A DNA stretch of 64,000 bases from Phascolarctobacterium sp. ET69 (lineage in GTDB: Bacteria; Bacillota; Negativicutes; Acidaminococcales; Acidaminococcaceae). Shown piece by piece: positions 9,611-18,882 of this stretch. Position numbers and translations under genes: made by a program. The notes under the pieces are model-generated. The model saw only the letters and a program-made list of their open reading frames with translations. It did not search any database and was not told where the DNA came from. The stretch lies in NCBI RefSeq assembly GCF_023336935.1, contig NZ_JAMBLR010000001.1, forward strand, positions 248,001 to 312,000. Direction: 5' to 3'. Every line of letters begins with the position of its first letter. Position 1 is the stretch's first letter.

Positions 9611-10069
9611 ATGCTCGAAGCAGGAATGAAAGCGCCTGATTTTACTTTAGAAGATAAAGACGGCAATTTGGTATCGCTGCACGACTTTGCAGGCAAAAAA
9701 GTAGTTGTATATTTTTACCCGAAAGATTCTACGCCGGGCTGTACTCGCCAGGCCTGCGCTTTCCGCAATAATTACGGCGAATATAAAAATCTTGGCGTGG
9801 AAGTTATCGGCATCAGCAAAGACAGCGTAAAATCGCACAGCAATTTTGCAGCCAAACAGGAACTGCCTTTTATTTTGTTAAGCGACCCGGAACGTAAAGC
9901 CATTGAGGCTTTCGGCGTATGGCAGGAAAAGAAAATGTACGGCAAAGTAAGCATGGGCGTTGTGCGCAGCACTTTTGTAATTGATGAAAACGGTGTTGTT
10001 GAAAAAGTTTATCCGAAAGCAAAGCCCGATACCAATGCCGAAGAAATTCTGGCATATTTAAAAGGCTGA
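9611..10069 (+). CDS. bcp: Thioredoxin-dependent peroxiredoxin, Bcp/PrxQ type
   Basis: A 152-residue thiol peroxidase that reduces hydrogen peroxide and organic peroxides. The active-site stretch STPGCTRQACAF holds the peroxidatic Cys and, five residues later, a resolving Cys, as in PrxQ/Bcp. The conserved Arg sits in VVRSTFVID. GAGGAGGAA immediately precedes the ATG. It may be read with the upstream operon or separately; I see no strong promoter in the 45-base gap. Confidence 0.94.
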   Translation: MLEAGMKAPDFTLEDKDGNLVSLHDFAGKKVVVYFYPKDSTPGCTRQACAFRNNYGEYKNLGVEVIGISKDSVKSHSNFAAKQELPFILLSDPERKAIEAFGVWQEKKMYGKVSMGVVRSTFVIDENGVVEKVYPKAKPDTNAEEILAYLKG

Positions 10070-10105
10070 TTTGTTAATTTTAATGTTTAAAATGATACAA
10101 ATAAC

Positions 10106-10134
10106 TTGTCTTTAAAGGCATATAATGGTATAAT
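10106..10134 (+). promoter_or_regulatory. Promoter of the rimP-nusA-infB operon
   Basis: TTGTCT (10106-10111), a 17-base spacer and a perfect TATAAT (10129-10134) precede the rimP leader. A second TATAAT at 10121 is too close to this -35. It is predicted by pattern only. Confidence 0.65.
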
Positions 10135-10161
10135 ATATTAAGAAAAATTATGACTTCTTTT

Positions 10162-10190
10162 GAGAGAGTGGGTATTTTACCCGCTCTTTC
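10162..10190 (+). promoter_or_regulatory. Hairpin in the rimP leader
   Basis: GAGAGAGTGGGTA (10162-10174) pairs with TACCCGCTCTTTC (10178-10190), with G-U pairs tolerated, around a 3-base loop. It begins about 20 bases after the expected transcription start and is not followed by a clear T-run, so it is not an ordinary terminator. It may stabilise the transcript or be an autoregulatory site. Its function is not shown by the sequence. Confidence 0.5.
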
Positions 10191-10225
10191 CTCTTATTAG
10201 GGTTAAGAAAAAGCGGAGGTGAATT

Positions 10226-10702
10226 ATGCAGAGTGCAGAGATTGAAAAACTGGTAAGCGGCATGGCCGAAGAAATTTTGCAGGGAACAGATATTTCGCTG
10301 GTTGATGTTGAATATGTGCGTGAAAAAGATTGGTATCTGCGTATTTATATTGATAAACCGGGCGGCATCGAGATTGATGACTGCCAGATGGTAAGTGAAA
10401 AGCTGACGGAAATTTTGGACGCGCGTGACCCTATCAGGGATAAATATTATCTGGAAGTTTCTTCACCGGGTATTGACCGTCCGCTTAAAAAAGACAAGGA
10501 TTTTGAAAGTTTCTACGGTAAAAAAGTGGATATTAAATTTTTTGCGCCTTGGGAAAAGAACAAAGAAATAGTTGCAGTTCTGACAGCGCATGATGAAAAT
10601 ACCATCAGCGCCAAACCTGTTCTTAAAGGACGCGAAAGCAAGAATCCGGTTGTATTTGAAAGAAAAACGATTGCCATGATCAGGCCGCACATAGATTTTT
10701 AA
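10226..10702 (+). CDS. rimP: Ribosome maturation factor RimP
   Basis: A 158-residue factor for 30S assembly, formerly YlxS. The family pattern is visible: SLVDVEYVRE, LRIYIDKPGG, the DDC of the central helix, YYLEVSSPGIDRPL and a C-terminal SH3-like barrel. GCGGAGGTG sits upstream of the ATG. It is the first gene of the nusA-infB operon. Normal length. Confidence 0.95.
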   Translation: MQSAEIEKLVSGMAEEILQGTDISLVDVEYVREKDWYLRIYIDKPGGIEIDDCQMVSEKLTEILDARDPIRDKYYLEVSSPGIDRPLKKDKDFESFYGKKVDIKFFAPWEKNKEIVAVLTAHDENTISAKPVLKGRESKNPVVFERKTIAMIRPHIDF

Positions 10703-10723
10703 GGTTTAGGGGGAGTAAGAAAA

Positions 10724-11809
10724 GTGAACGCAGATTTTATTATGGCCGTGCAGGAATTAGGCAAGGAAAAAGGTATTGAGCCTTCTATTTTGTTTGAAGC
10801 TGTTGAAGAAGCATTGGTAACTGCTTATAAAAAGAATTTTGGCAGCAATCAGAATGTACGTGTTGATTTAAACAGAACCAGCGGCGAGCTGCATGTATAT
10901 GCACAAAAGCATGTTGTTGAAACCGCTGAAGACAGTGCTAATGAAATTACTTTGGAAGATGCACGTAAAATTGACCCGCGCTATGAACTTGACGATATTG
11001 TGGAAATCGAAGTAACGCCGAAAAACTTTGGCCGCATTGCCGCACAGAATGCAAAACAGGTTGTTGTTCAGCGTATCCGCGAAGCAGAGCGCGGCATGGT
11101 GTTTGAAAAATATTATAACCGCGAAAACGACATTGTTACCGGCGTTATTCAGCGTATGGAAAACAGAAATGTTTACATTGATTTGGGCAAAGCAGAGGCT
11201 GTTTTAACGGTTGGCGAGCAGATTCCCGGTGAAATTTACGAATACCATGACAGAATGAAAACCTATATTTTAGAGGTACGCAAAACAAGCAAGGGCCCGC
11301 AGATTATGGTTTCCAGAACTCATCCCGGCCTTTTGAAACGTTTGTTTGAACTGGAAGTACCGGAAATTCATGACGGTTTGGTGGAAATTAAATCTGTTGC
11401 ACGCGAACCGGGCATGCGCTCTAAAATTGCAGTTTACACCAAAGATGAAAACATTGACCCGGTAGGCGCCTGTGTAGGCCAGAAAGGCATGCGCGTACAG
11501 GCTATTGTAAACGAGCTGCGCGGCGAAAAGATTGATATTGTAAAATACAGCGATGACCCCGCTCAGTATGTTGCCAACGCATTATCTCCTGCCAAGGTTG
11601 TAAGCACCGAGATTTTGGAAAGTGAAAAAATCTGCCGTGTAGTTGTGCCCGATTACCAGCTTTCTCTTGCTATTGGCAAAGAAGGGCAGAATGCACGCCT
11701 GGCAGCAAAGCTTACCGGCTGGAAAATTGATATAAAGAGCGAAACCCAGAGCAAGGAAGAGCCTTTTGAAAGCGCTGGGGGTGAAGCTGATGAAACAGCA
11801 GAAGATTAA
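10724..11809 (+). CDS. nusA: Transcription termination/antitermination factor NusA
   Basis: A 361-residue RNA polymerase-binding factor that controls pausing, intrinsic termination and rRNA antitermination. It has an N-terminal RNAP-binding domain (1-125), an S1 domain (about 135-200) and two KH domains, the latter marked by [12 protein letters not shown] and [14 protein letters not shown]. The acidic tail is short and the E. coli-type C-terminal repeats are absent, as in other Firmicutes. The start is GTG at 10724 after GGGGAG. The 3' end overlaps ylxR by 20 bases. Confidence 0.96.
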   Translation: MNADFIMAVQELGKEKGIEPSILFEAVEEALVTAYKKNFGSNQNVRVDLNRTSGELHVYAQKHVVETAEDSANEITLEDARKIDPRYELDDIVEIEVTPKNFGRIAAQNAKQVVVQRIREAERGMVFEKYYNRENDIVTGVIQRMENRNVYIDLGKAEAVLTVGEQIPGEIYEYHDRMKTYILEVRKTSKGPQIMVSRTHPGLLKRLFELEVPEIHDGLVEIKSVAREPGMRSKIAVYTKDENIDPVGACVGQKGMRVQAIVNELRGEKIDIVKYSDDPAQYVANALSPAKVVSTEILESEKICRVVVPDYQLSLAIGKEGQNARLAAKLTGWKIDIKSETQSKEEPFESAGGEADETAED

Positions 11810-12068
11810 AAAAGTGCCGCAGCGCAAATGTGTCGGCTGTGGTGAAATGAAAGATAAAAAGTCACTGCTGCGTATTGTACGTTCTCCGGAAGGTGAAATA
11901 TCGCTTGATTTAACAGGCAAAAAATCCGGGCGCGGAGCTTATGTCTGCCGCAGCCGGGAATGCATAAAAAAAGCCGTTAAGGAAAAACGCCTGGAACGTG
12001 CTTTGGAAAAACCCGTAACGGAAGAAGTTTATGCAAAACTGCTGGAGGATTTGCCAGATGGACAATAG
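11790..12068 (+). CDS. ylxR: YlxR family RNA-binding protein
   Basis: A 92-residue YlxR/RnpM-type protein. The family signature is clear: [10 protein letters not shown] near the N terminus, then [12 protein letters not shown] and the basic [11 protein letters not shown] helix. Proteins of this family bind RNA, and some have been reported to associate with RNase P. The ATG at 11790 is chosen, with GGGGGTG about 8 bases before it. The gene lies partly inside nusA, and its own end overlaps the next gene. Confidence 0.92.
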   Translation: MKQQKIKKVPQRKCVGCGEMKDKKSLLRIVRSPEGEISLDLTGKKSGRGAYVCRSRECIKKAVKEKRLERALEKPVTEEVYAKLLEDLPDGQ

Positions 12069-12363
12069 ACAGGTAGCTTTTGCATTGGGGCTGGCGCAAA
12101 AGGCAGGTAAAGTTGCAGCGGGTGATTTTGCGGTACGCAGCGCTTTAAACGGCGGCAAGGCAAAACTGATGCTGATTGCTTCTGATGCGGCAGAAACATC
12201 CCGTAAGGAACTGGAATACCTTGCAAAGTCGGCCGGTGTTAATATTATTACAGGGCCTTCGCGTGCGGAAATAGGTTCGGCTATAGGTAAATCCCCGCGT
12301 ACGGCCGTTGTAATTACGGATAATAATTTTGCAGCAATGATACAGAAAAAGTGCCACGATTAA
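12058..12363 (+). CDS. ylxQ: L7Ae-family ribosomal protein YlxQ
   Basis: A 101-residue L7Ae/L30e-fold protein, expected to bind kink-turn RNA and associate with the ribosome. It has ALGLAQKAGKVAAGDF at the N terminus, then LMLIASDAAE and a central TGPSRAEIGSAIGKS stretch typical of YlxQ. The ATG at 12058 is preferred to one at 12031, because GGAGG at 12043-12047 precedes it and the family begins near this residue. The start lies within the end of ylxR. Confidence 0.9.
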   Translation: MDNRQVAFALGLAQKAGKVAAGDFAVRSALNGGKAKLMLIASDAAETSRKELEYLAKSAGVNIITGPSRAEIGSAIGKSPRTAVVITDNNFAAMIQKKCHD

Positions 12364-12379
12364 GTTTGGAGGTGGATGA

Positions 12380-14932
12380 ATGGGTAAGCATAGAATATAT
12401 GAAATAGCTAAAGAATTGGGAAAAAGCAACCAGGAAGTAATTGATGTACTGGCAAAAAATAACATTCAGGTTAAAAGTTTGAGTACGGTGGATGACGCTG
12501 CCAAAGAAATGGTAGTGCGCGCATTTGCCAAAAAGCCGGTTCAGCCGGAGAAAAAGCCTGCGCCTCAGCAGCAAAAAGCACAAAACAATGCTCCGAAGGC
12601 AGTGCCGGCAAAAAATGACGCTAATAAAGCCAGTGCCCAGAAACAGGTTAAAGTACAGGTACAGAATCAGCCTAAACCGGTTGAAAAAAATAAACTCCAG
12701 CAGGATAACAGGCCGAAAAATGCCGGTAATAAACCTGCTCCTGCGCATAACGAACAGCGCAATCAAAATCAGGTTAAAAACAATAATAACCAGAATAACC
12801 AAAACCATAAAAAGAACAATCAGCCGATGCAGCAGCATGGCAAGGGTAATTTGCAGCAGGGCCAGCAGGGCAAAAACAATAAGCAGAACCGTCCTCAGCG
12901 CCCGCAGGGAGGTATTTTTATCGGACCGAAAGGACAGCAGTCCGGGCAGGGTTCCCAGCAGAACCGCAGTGCCGCAGGACAGCAGCAAAGCCGTTTTGAA
13001 AACCAGAACCGCGGCAGCCAGCAGGGCGGCAAACAGCAGTTTAACAAAAAACGTAATGAAAAACCGCAGATTAAAGGCCAGTATGCAAGCCGCGACAGCC
13101 GCAACATGCACAGCCGCGACCATATGATGAAAAAACGCCCCGGCAGCAGCAAACCTCAGCAGCCGGCAGTACAGGCACCGGTTGTAAGGCCGTCACGTGT
13201 TGAAGTTGGCGAAAGCATTAACGTTAAAGACTTTGCAAATCTCATTAAACGCGAAGTTAATGAAGTTATCAAAGCCTTGTTTATGCTTGGCGTAATGGTT
13301 ACCATTAATCAGGATATTGATTTTGAAACAGCAGAGCTTGTAGGCACGGAATTTGATGTGGAAGTAGTTCCGCTGCCGCCGGAGGAAGACCCGACCGAAA
13401 TTCCGGAAGTTGAAGATGACCCGGCAAAACGTGTGCCGCGCCCACCTGTAATTACGGTTATGGGCCATGTTGACCACGGTAAAACCTCATTGCTTGACGC
13501 TATCCGCAAATCCAATGTAACAAGCCGCGAAGCAGGCGGTATTACCCAGCACATTGGTGCTTATCAGGTTAACTATCAGGGCAAAAAGATTGTATTCCTT
13601 GATACCCCGGGCCACGAAGCATTTACGGCAATGCGTGCCCGCGGGGCGCAGGTAACCGACGTTGCGATTTTGGTTGTAGCTGCCGATGACGGTGTTATGC
13701 CGCAGACTATTGAAGCTATTAACCATGCCAAAGCAGCCAAGGTTCCTATCATTGTAGCCATTAATAAAATGGACCGCCCGGGAGCTAACCCCGACCATGT
13801 TAAACAGCAGCTTGCAGAACATGAACTCATTCCTGAAGACTGGGGCGGCGATACCATTATGGTTCCGGTTTCCGCACATCAGAAAACCGGTATTCCTGAA
13901 CTTCTGGAAATGATTCTTCTCGTTGCGGAAATGCAGGAATTAAAAGCAAACCCGAACCTTCCTGCACACGGTACCATTATCGAAGCGCAGCTTGATAAAG
14001 GCCGCGGACCTGTGGCAACCGTTTTGGTTCAGCGCGGTACTTTAAGCATCGGCGATACGATTATTGCAGGTACAGCTTACGGCAAAGTACGTGCAATGAT
14101 TAATGACCGCGGCGAAAAAGTTAAAAAAGCGCTGCCTTCAACACCGGTTGAAGTGCTTGGCCTGAACGAAGTGCCGATGGCTGGCGATATTTTGGACAGC
14201 ACTGACGAAAAAACCGCCAGAAGCGTTGCCGAAAAACGCCTTGCAAAACGCCGCAGCGAAGAAATGCAGCAAAACGCCAAAGTATCACTGGATGATATTT
14301 TCCAGCGTATTCAGGAAGGCGAGCTGAAAGAACTGAATATTGTTGTTAAAGCTGATGTTCAGGGCACGATTGAAGCACTTAAATCGTCGCTTTCCAATAT
14401 TAAAAATGACGAAGTAAAAGTAGTAGTAGTTCATTCCGGCGTTGGTTCCATTACCGAATCCGACGTAATGCTGGCATCTGCTGCCAATGCGCTTATCATT
14501 GGCTTTAATGTCCGCCCGGATGCGAATGCCCGCAAGGCTGCCGAAACCGAAAAGGTTGACGTACGCACTTACAGGGTAATTTATGATGCGATTAACGACG
14601 TTGAAGCAGCCATTAAAGGCATGCTCGCGCCGAAATTTAAAGAAGTTATTCAGGGGCGCGTGGAAGTACGCCAGCTGATTACAATTTCCAAACTGCTTAT
14701 TGCAGGCTGCTATGTACTGGAAGGCAAAGTTACCAATTCTTCCAAAGTACGTGTAGTACGCGACGGTATTGTAGTACATGAAGGCGAAATTGATTCCCTG
14801 CGCAGATTTAAAGATGACGTTAAAGAAGTTGTGGCAGGCTTTGAATGTGGCATAACACTTGATAAATTCCGCGATATTAAAGAAGGGGATATTTTTGAAG
14901 TTTATTCCATGGAAGAAGTTGCCGTTGACTAA
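12380..14932 (+). CDS. infB: Translation initiation factor IF-2
   Basis: An 850-residue GTPase that places initiator fMet-tRNA on the ribosome. The order is: an IF2_N domain (1-52), a long low-complexity Gln/Asn/Lys/Gly-rich stretch (about 53-265), a second IF2_N-like domain (about 272-335), then the GTPase core with GHVDHGKT (G1), DTPGHEAF (G3) and NKMD (G4), and the domains that bind fMet-tRNA. GGAGGTGG precedes the ATG. The low-complexity region is unusually rich in Gln and Asn. Long open frames on the opposite strand here are compositional shadows. Confidence 0.97.
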   Translation: MGKHRIYEIAKELGKSNQEVIDVLAKNNIQVKSLSTVDDAAKEMVVRAFAKKPVQPEKKPAPQQQKAQNNAPKAVPAKNDANKASAQKQVKVQVQNQPKPVEKNKLQQDNRPKNAGNKPAPAHNEQRNQNQVKNNNNQNNQNHKKNNQPMQQHGKGNLQQGQQGKNNKQNRPQRPQGGIFIGPKGQQSGQGSQQNRSAAGQQQSRFENQNRGSQQGGKQQFNKKRNEKPQIKGQYASRDSRNMHSRDHMMKKRPGSSKPQQPAVQAPVVRPSRVEVGESINVKDFANLIKREVNEVIKALFMLGVMVTINQDIDFETAELVGTEFDVEVVPLPPEEDPTEIPEVEDDPAKRVPRPPVITVMGHVDHGKTSLLDAIRKSNVTSREAGGITQHIGAYQVNYQGKKIVFLDTPGHEAFTAMRARGAQVTDVAILVVAADDGVMPQTIEAINHAKAAKVPIIVAINKMDRPGANPDHVKQQLAEHELIPEDWGGDTIMVPVSAHQKTGIPELLEMILLVAEMQELKANPNLPAHGTIIEAQLDKGRGPVATVLVQRGTLSIGDTIIAGTAYGKVRAMINDRGEKVKKALPSTPVEVLGLNEVPMAGDILDSTDEKTARSVAEKRLAKRRSEEMQQNAKVSLDDIFQRIQEGELKELNIVVKADVQGTIEALKSSLSNIKNDEVKVVVVHSGVGSITESDVMLASAANALIIGFNVRPDANARKAAETEKVDVRTYRVIYDAINDVEAAIKGMLAPKFKEVIQGRVEVRQLITISKLLIAGCYVLEGKVTNSSKVRVVRDGIVVHEGEIDSLRRFKDDVKEVVAGFECGITLDKFRDIKEGDIFEVYSMEEVAVD

Positions 14933-14944
14933 TAGGTACTTGTT

Positions 14945-15304
14945 ATGGCAAGATTAAGAGTTGAAAAATTACAGGAAGCAATTAAGCAGGAACTCAGCAA
15001 AATTTTGCTGCAGGATATTAAAGACCCGCGCATTAAATTTGTTACCGTAACCGGCGTTGAACTGACCGACGATATAAGCCAGGCCAAAGTTTATGTAAGC
15101 CTGTACGGAACGGAAAAAGACCAGGAAGAAGCATGGCAGGGGCTTAATAAAGCCGTGGGCTACATGCGTACGGAAATTGCCAAAAGAATCAGGCTGCGTT
15201 TTGCACCGGCACTGATTTTTGCCAAGGATACTTCCATGGAATACAGCGCGCATATTGAAGAACTGCTGAGAAAAATTAAACAAGAGGAAACCCCGCATGA
15301 GTAA
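14945..15304 (+). CDS. rbfA: 30S ribosome-binding factor RbfA
   Basis: A 119-residue KH-fold factor that binds the 30S subunit near the 5' helix of 16S rRNA and helps its maturation, particularly in the cold. Family features are KILLQDIKDPRIKFVTVT, the AKVYVSLYG strand and RIRLRFAPALIFAKDTS near the end. It starts 13 bases after infB and overlaps nrnA by eight bases. Confidence 0.95.
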   Translation: MARLRVEKLQEAIKQELSKILLQDIKDPRIKFVTVTGVELTDDISQAKVYVSLYGTEKDQEEAWQGLNKAVGYMRTEIAKRIRLRFAPALIFAKDTSMEYSAHIEELLRKIKQEETPHE

Positions 15305-16247
15305 AAATTGTACGCTTGAAGAAATTGCCGGGCTGCTTTTAAAAAACGAAAGTTTTGTATTGTGCCCGCATGTTAGCCCTGACGGTGATGCTTTGGGGTC
15401 AACGCTGGCGCTGAAAATGGCACTGGAAAAAGCCGGCAAGCAAGTTACAGTTATGGTAGATGATGATGTGCCCAAGGCATTTGGCTTTTTGCCGCAGCTT
15501 GACAGTTTTGTAAAACCGGATGTAAATAATCCTGTTGCTGCAGACCTTTTGGTTGTGCTTGATGCAAGTTCACTGGACAGAATCGGCAAAGTTGCACAGG
15601 CTGTTAAGTATAATGCCATGGTTAATATTGACCACCATATTTCCAACACGCAGTATGCTGATTATTTATACCTTAATACGGAAGCCGCAGCTACCGGCGA
15701 AATTTTGTGCGCACTGGTGGAAAAGCTGGATGTTACGCCGGATAAAGATTTGGCAACCTGCCTTTATACGGCTATTTATACGGACTGCGGTTCTTTCCGC
15801 TTTGCCAATACAACGCCGGCAACCATGCGTGCGGCAGCAAAACTGTTGGAATATGGCGCACGCCCGAATGAAATTTCGGACGCGCTCGGAACGCATACCA
15901 GAGCCAATATAGAAATGCTTGGCAAGGTACTGCAAACCTTAAGCTTTTATAATGACGGTGCGGTAAGCACTATTGAAATTAACAGCGATTTATACGATAA
16001 AGAAGTTAACACCGACAATTTTATTTCGTTTGCGCGTTATATTGAAGGTGTTGATGTAGCAGTATTGTTTAAAGCTGTGGAACCGTCTGTTACGCGTGTA
16101 AGCATGCGTTCACAAAAAACTGACGTGGCTGAAATAGCGCTTTCCTTCGGAGGCGGCGGCCATATCAGGGCTGCCGGCTGCACGGTTGAACTGCCTTTGG
16201 CAGAAGCCAGGCAAAAAGTGCTTGAAGCTATCGGTAAAGCCTTATGA
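15297..16247 (+). CDS. nrnA: DHH-family nanoRNase/pAp phosphatase NrnA
   Basis: A 316-residue DHH/DHHA1 phosphoesterase. NrnA degrades very short RNA oligonucleotides and 3'-phosphoadenosine-5'-phosphate. Metal-binding motifs are CPHVSPDGDALGS, the VLDAS strand and NIDHHISN (the DHH itself). The C-terminal DHHA1 domain ends in SFGGGGHIRAAGCTV. It lies between rbfA and truB, its usual place in Firmicutes. The start overlaps rbfA and the stop overlaps truB (ATGA). Confidence 0.93.
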   Translation: MSKNCTLEEIAGLLLKNESFVLCPHVSPDGDALGSTLALKMALEKAGKQVTVMVDDDVPKAFGFLPQLDSFVKPDVNNPVAADLLVVLDASSLDRIGKVAQAVKYNAMVNIDHHISNTQYADYLYLNTEAAATGEILCALVEKLDVTPDKDLATCLYTAIYTDCGSFRFANTTPATMRAAAKLLEYGARPNEISDALGTHTRANIEMLGKVLQTLSFYNDGAVSTIEINSDLYDKEVNTDNFISFARYIEGVDVAVLFKAVEPSVTRVSMRSQKTDVAEIALSFGGGGHIRAAGCTVELPLAEARQKVLEAIGKAL

Positions 16248-17128
16248 CGGACGGAATTATTAATGTATTAAAGCCCTGCGGCATGACAAGCCATGATGTT
16301 ATCGGCTTTTTGCGCAGGGTGCTGAACACTAAAAAAATCGGGCATTCCGGCACGCTTGACCCTGATGCTGCCGGGGTGCTGTCTGTTTTTGCTGGTTCGG
16401 CAACGCGCCTTTTGGAATACGCTGCGGAGGACCGCAAAAGTTACCGCGCCGAAATTACCTTCGGTGTAAAAACCGATACCGGTGATGACAGCGGAACAGT
16501 TACAGAACGCAGCAGCCTGCCTGCATGCAGCAAAGAAGATTTTTCGGCGCTGCTGGCAGAATTTACCGGCAGGCAGAAACAGCTGCCGCCAATGTATTCG
16601 GCCTTAAAACTTAACGGGCAGCCTCTTTACAAGCTGGCACGCAAGGGTATAAGCGTTGAAAGGCAGGAGCGCGAAATTTTTATTTACCGTTTGCAGCTGC
16701 TTTCTTTTTCTCAGCAAAAAGCCTTGCTTGATGTTGAATGTTCCAAAGGTACATACATCAGAACGCTTTTGGAAGATATATGCGCAAAACTTGGCGTTTG
16801 CGGCACAATGAGTTTTTTGCTGCGTACTTCGGCAGGCGGATTTAAAATAGAAGATGCCGTTACTTTGCAGGAACTGGAAAACGGCGGTGAAAAATATCTG
16901 CTGCCTGAAGAAACAGCTGTTATGCATTTGCAGGAGCTTGTTTTAACGGACAGGCAGGCCTGGCGCATTACGCAGGGCGTAGCAACCAGCATGGCAGAAG
17001 CTGCTGACGGCCTTTACAGGCTGAAAGGGCGCAGCGGAGAGTTTTTCGGTATCGGCAAAGCCTCCGGCGGAATAGTGAAAGGCGTAAAAATACTGCATCA
17101 CGCAGAAAAACCACAGGAACTTATTTGA
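16244..17128 (+). CDS. truB: tRNA pseudouridine-55 synthase
   Basis: A 294-residue enzyme that makes pseudouridine 55 in the T-arm of tRNAs. The signature HSGTLDPDAAGVL carries the catalytic Asp, and LPPMYSALK follows. A conserved YIRTLLEDI stretch lies midway, and the C-terminal 60 residues form a small PUA-like RNA-binding domain. The start shares four bases with the nrnA stop. Confidence 0.96.
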   Translation: MTDGIINVLKPCGMTSHDVIGFLRRVLNTKKIGHSGTLDPDAAGVLSVFAGSATRLLEYAAEDRKSYRAEITFGVKTDTGDDSGTVTERSSLPACSKEDFSALLAEFTGRQKQLPPMYSALKLNGQPLYKLARKGISVERQEREIFIYRLQLLSFSQQKALLDVECSKGTYIRTLLEDICAKLGVCGTMSFLLRTSAGGFKIEDAVTLQELENGGEKYLLPEETAVMHLQELVLTDRQAWRITQGVATSMAEAADGLYRLKGRSGEFFGIGKASGGIVKGVKILHHAEKPQELI

Positions 17129-17136
17129 GGTTGTTC

Positions 17137-18087
17137 ATGGAAATAATTACATCTCTGGATGCTGAATTAAAAAATAAATATCCTGCAACGGTTATTGCAC
17201 TCGGCACGTTCGACGGCCTGCATCTTGGTCATACTGATGTAATAAATACGGCCAGAGATTACGCAGAACGAAACAGGCTTAAGCTGGCAGTTTTTACCTT
17301 CAGCAACCATCCGCTGGCATTAATCCGTCCCGATTTGGTTCCGGTAAGAATTATTTCTGCGGAAGAAAAAATAAAACTTCTTGAAAGTTTTGGCGTGGAT
17401 TATTTAATTAATATACCGTTTACGGAAGATTTTGCCGCCTTGTCGCCGGATGAATTCTTGGATAGGCTGGCCTGCTTTAATTACCGCTGTTTGGTAGTTG
17501 GTGAGAATTTTACTTACGGATTTTTGGGCAGCGGCAAAACGGAAACACTGGAACGCAGCGGCAGAAAAAACGGCTTTGATGTTATTGTAAGGCCGCTTGT
17601 AAAAATGAACGGAAACGTTGTCAGCAGCACCGGCATCCGTAACCTTATACAGGCAGGGCATATAGAATATGCTAACCGTATGCTGGGGCGTGCTTATGCT
17701 ATTACCGGCAAAATTGTGCATGGCGAGCAGCGCGGACGCAAACTTGGTTTCCCGACTGCCAATATTGAACTTCTGCACGGCGAAATGGCTGTGCCTGCGC
17801 CGGGCGTATATGCGGTAACGGCTTCTATCGAAGGCAGCATTTACGAAGGCATGGGCAATATAGGCAATAACCCGACTTTTAACGACGTTGAACACGCAAG
17901 GCTGGAGGTTAATTTATTTAACTGCAGCGGAGATTTATACGGAAAAACAATGTCGGTACAGTTTTATAAATATATCCGGGCCGAAAAGAAGTTCAGCGGA
18001 GTGGAAGAACTTTGCCGGCAGATTGAAGAAGACAAAAAAGCAATAAAAACTTACTTTTTAAATAAAAAACAGTTGCCTGATACATAA
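17137..18087 (+). CDS. ribF: Bifunctional riboflavin kinase/FAD synthetase
   Basis: A 316-residue enzyme that converts riboflavin to FMN and then FAD. The N-terminal nucleotidyltransferase has ALGTFDGLHLGHTDVI and SSTGIRNLI. The C-terminal flavokinase has RGRKLGFPTANIEL and the VNLFNCSGDLYG segment. The ATG at 17137, with GAGG six bases upstream, is preferred to a TTG at 17125 that overlaps the truB stop. The end of the gene contains the -35 of the rpsO promoter. Confidence 0.95.
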   Translation: MEIITSLDAELKNKYPATVIALGTFDGLHLGHTDVINTARDYAERNRLKLAVFTFSNHPLALIRPDLVPVRIISAEEKIKLLESFGVDYLINIPFTEDFAALSPDEFLDRLACFNYRCLVVGENFTYGFLGSGKTETLERSGRKNGFDVIVRPLVKMNGNVVSSTGIRNLIQAGHIEYANRMLGRAYAITGKIVHGEQRGRKLGFPTANIELLHGEMAVPAPGVYAVTASIEGSIYEGMGNIGNNPTFNDVEHARLEVNLFNCSGDLYGKTMSVQFYKYIRAEKKFSGVEELCRQIEEDKKAIKTYFLNKKQLPDT

Positions 18088-18101
18088 AACTGTGATATAC
18101 T
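18073..18101 (+). promoter_or_regulatory. Promoter of rpsO
   Basis: TTGCCT (18073-18078), inside the end of ribF, is followed by a 17-base spacer and TATACT (18096-18101). It would let rpsO be transcribed apart from the long upstream operon. It is predicted by pattern. Confidence 0.65.
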
Positions 18102-18120
18102 TTTATAGTATTATTTTGAA

Positions 18121-18163
18121 CCATTGCTTGGAGATACGCTGCTCCGGCGGTTTCTATGCACTG
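18121..18163 (+). promoter_or_regulatory. rpsO leader stem-loop, candidate S15 autoregulatory site
   Basis: Nested pairing can be drawn. CCATTGC (18121-18127) pairs with GCACTGG (18158-18164) with one mismatch, an inner stem rich in G-U pairs follows, and CGCTG (18137-18141) pairs with CGGCG (18145-18149) around loop CTC. Ribosomal protein S15 is known to repress its own mRNA through structured leaders in several bacteria, so this is the likely role. It ends about 28 bases before the rpsO start. Confidence 0.5.
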
Positions 18164-18191
18164 GCGATTACAGAAAAATGGAGGAATTACA

Positions 18192-18458
18192 ATGTTAACA
18201 CCTGAAAGAAAACAAGAAATTATTCTTGCAAATGCAAGACACGAAGGCGATACCGGTTCTCCGGAAGTACAAATCGCAGTATTGACTGAACGCATTAAAT
18301 ATCTTACCGAACATCTGAAAGAACACAAAAAAGACCATCATTCCCGCCGTGGCCTGCTCAAAATGGTAGGTCAGCGCCGTGGTTTATTAAATTATCTTAT
18401 GGCTAAGGATATCGAGCGTTATCGTGCAATCCTTGCAAAGCTCGGCCTGCGTAAATAA
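18192..18458 (+). CDS. rpsO: 30S ribosomal protein S15
   Basis: An 88-residue primary 16S rRNA-binding protein of the small-subunit platform. The diagnostic stretch is [16 protein letters not shown], followed by [11 protein letters not shown] and [10 protein letters not shown]. The ATG at 18192 is set by GGAGGAATT immediately upstream; an in-frame ATG at 18156 belongs to the leader. A strong intrinsic terminator follows. Confidence 0.97.
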   Translation: MLTPERKQEIILANARHEGDTGSPEVQIAVLTERIKYLTEHLKEHKKDHHSRRGLLKMVGQRRGLLNYLMAKDIERYRAILAKLGLRK

Positions 18459-18471
18459 TTGGCAAATAAAG

Positions 18472-18500
18472 GCCTGCTTCATTGCGAAGCAGGCTTTTTT
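18472..18500 (+). terminator. Intrinsic terminator after rpsO
   Basis: GCCTGCTTC (18472-18480) pairs perfectly with GAAGCAGGC (18486-18494) around a 5-base loop, followed by six T. It closes the rimP-rpsO operon. Confidence 0.93.
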
Positions 18501-18520
18501 ACCAGATACAGAAGATTTTA

Positions 18521-18549
18521 TTGTAACGCAAGTTGTGTTATGATAAAAT
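18521..18549 (+). promoter_or_regulatory. Promoter of secG
   Basis: TTGTAA (18521-18526), a 17-base spacer and TAAAAT (18544-18549), 33 bases upstream of the secG start. The match is moderate. Confidence 0.5.
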
Positions 18550-18582
18550 AAAAGGGTAATTTAGTTATAGGAGGAAGCCAAG

Positions 18583-18807
18583 TTGATTACAGCGTTAAGT
18601 GTATTGGACGTTATTGTCAGCATAGCATTAATTGGCTCTGTGCTTATGCAGTCCGGCAAGGGTTCTGGCCTGTCTGACGCTTTTGGCGGCGGTGGCGGTT
18701 ATTTTGGTAAAGGCAATGATATGGACACAATGATGGCTAAAGCTACCATTGTTTTGGGCATTTTGTTTGCCGTTATTACACTTGTAATTGCCAAATTAAG
18801 CATGTAA
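18583..18807 (+). CDS. secG: Preprotein translocase subunit SecG
   Basis: A 74-residue membrane protein of the SecYEG channel. Two hydrophobic helices (about 3-22 and 52-72) flank the hallmark Gly-rich loop SGKGSGLSDAFGGGGGYFG. The start is TTG at 18583 after a perfect AGGAGGAAG; no upstream ATG is in frame. It is alone between a promoter and a terminator. Confidence 0.94.
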   Translation: MITALSVLDVIVSIALIGSVLMQSGKGSGLSDAFGGGGGYFGKGNDMDTMMAKATIVLGILFAVITLVIAKLSM

Positions 18808-18843
18808 TTTTATTTTTATAAAATAATAAGCAAAGCTTTTGTA

Positions 18844-18877
18844 AAATCCTGCATCCTTTCAGATGTAGGATTTTTTT
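18844..18877 (+). terminator. Intrinsic terminator after secG
   Basis: AAATCCTGCATC (18844-18855) pairs with GATGTAGGATTT (18862-18873) with one G-U pair, followed by a T-run to 18877. Confidence 0.9.
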
Positions 18878-18882
18878 GTATA

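Noticed and set aside
12314-13123. A 269-codon minus-strand frame of Leu/Phe/Val-rich sequence opposite infB
   Set aside because: It is the mirror of the Gln/Asn/Lys-rich region of IF-2; the hydrophobic composition is a coding shadow rather than a membrane protein.
12525-13127. A 200-codon plus-strand frame of Arg/Ser/Lys-rich sequence inside infB
   Set aside because: It is the +1 frame of low-complexity codons in infB, with no ribosome site and no recognisable domain.
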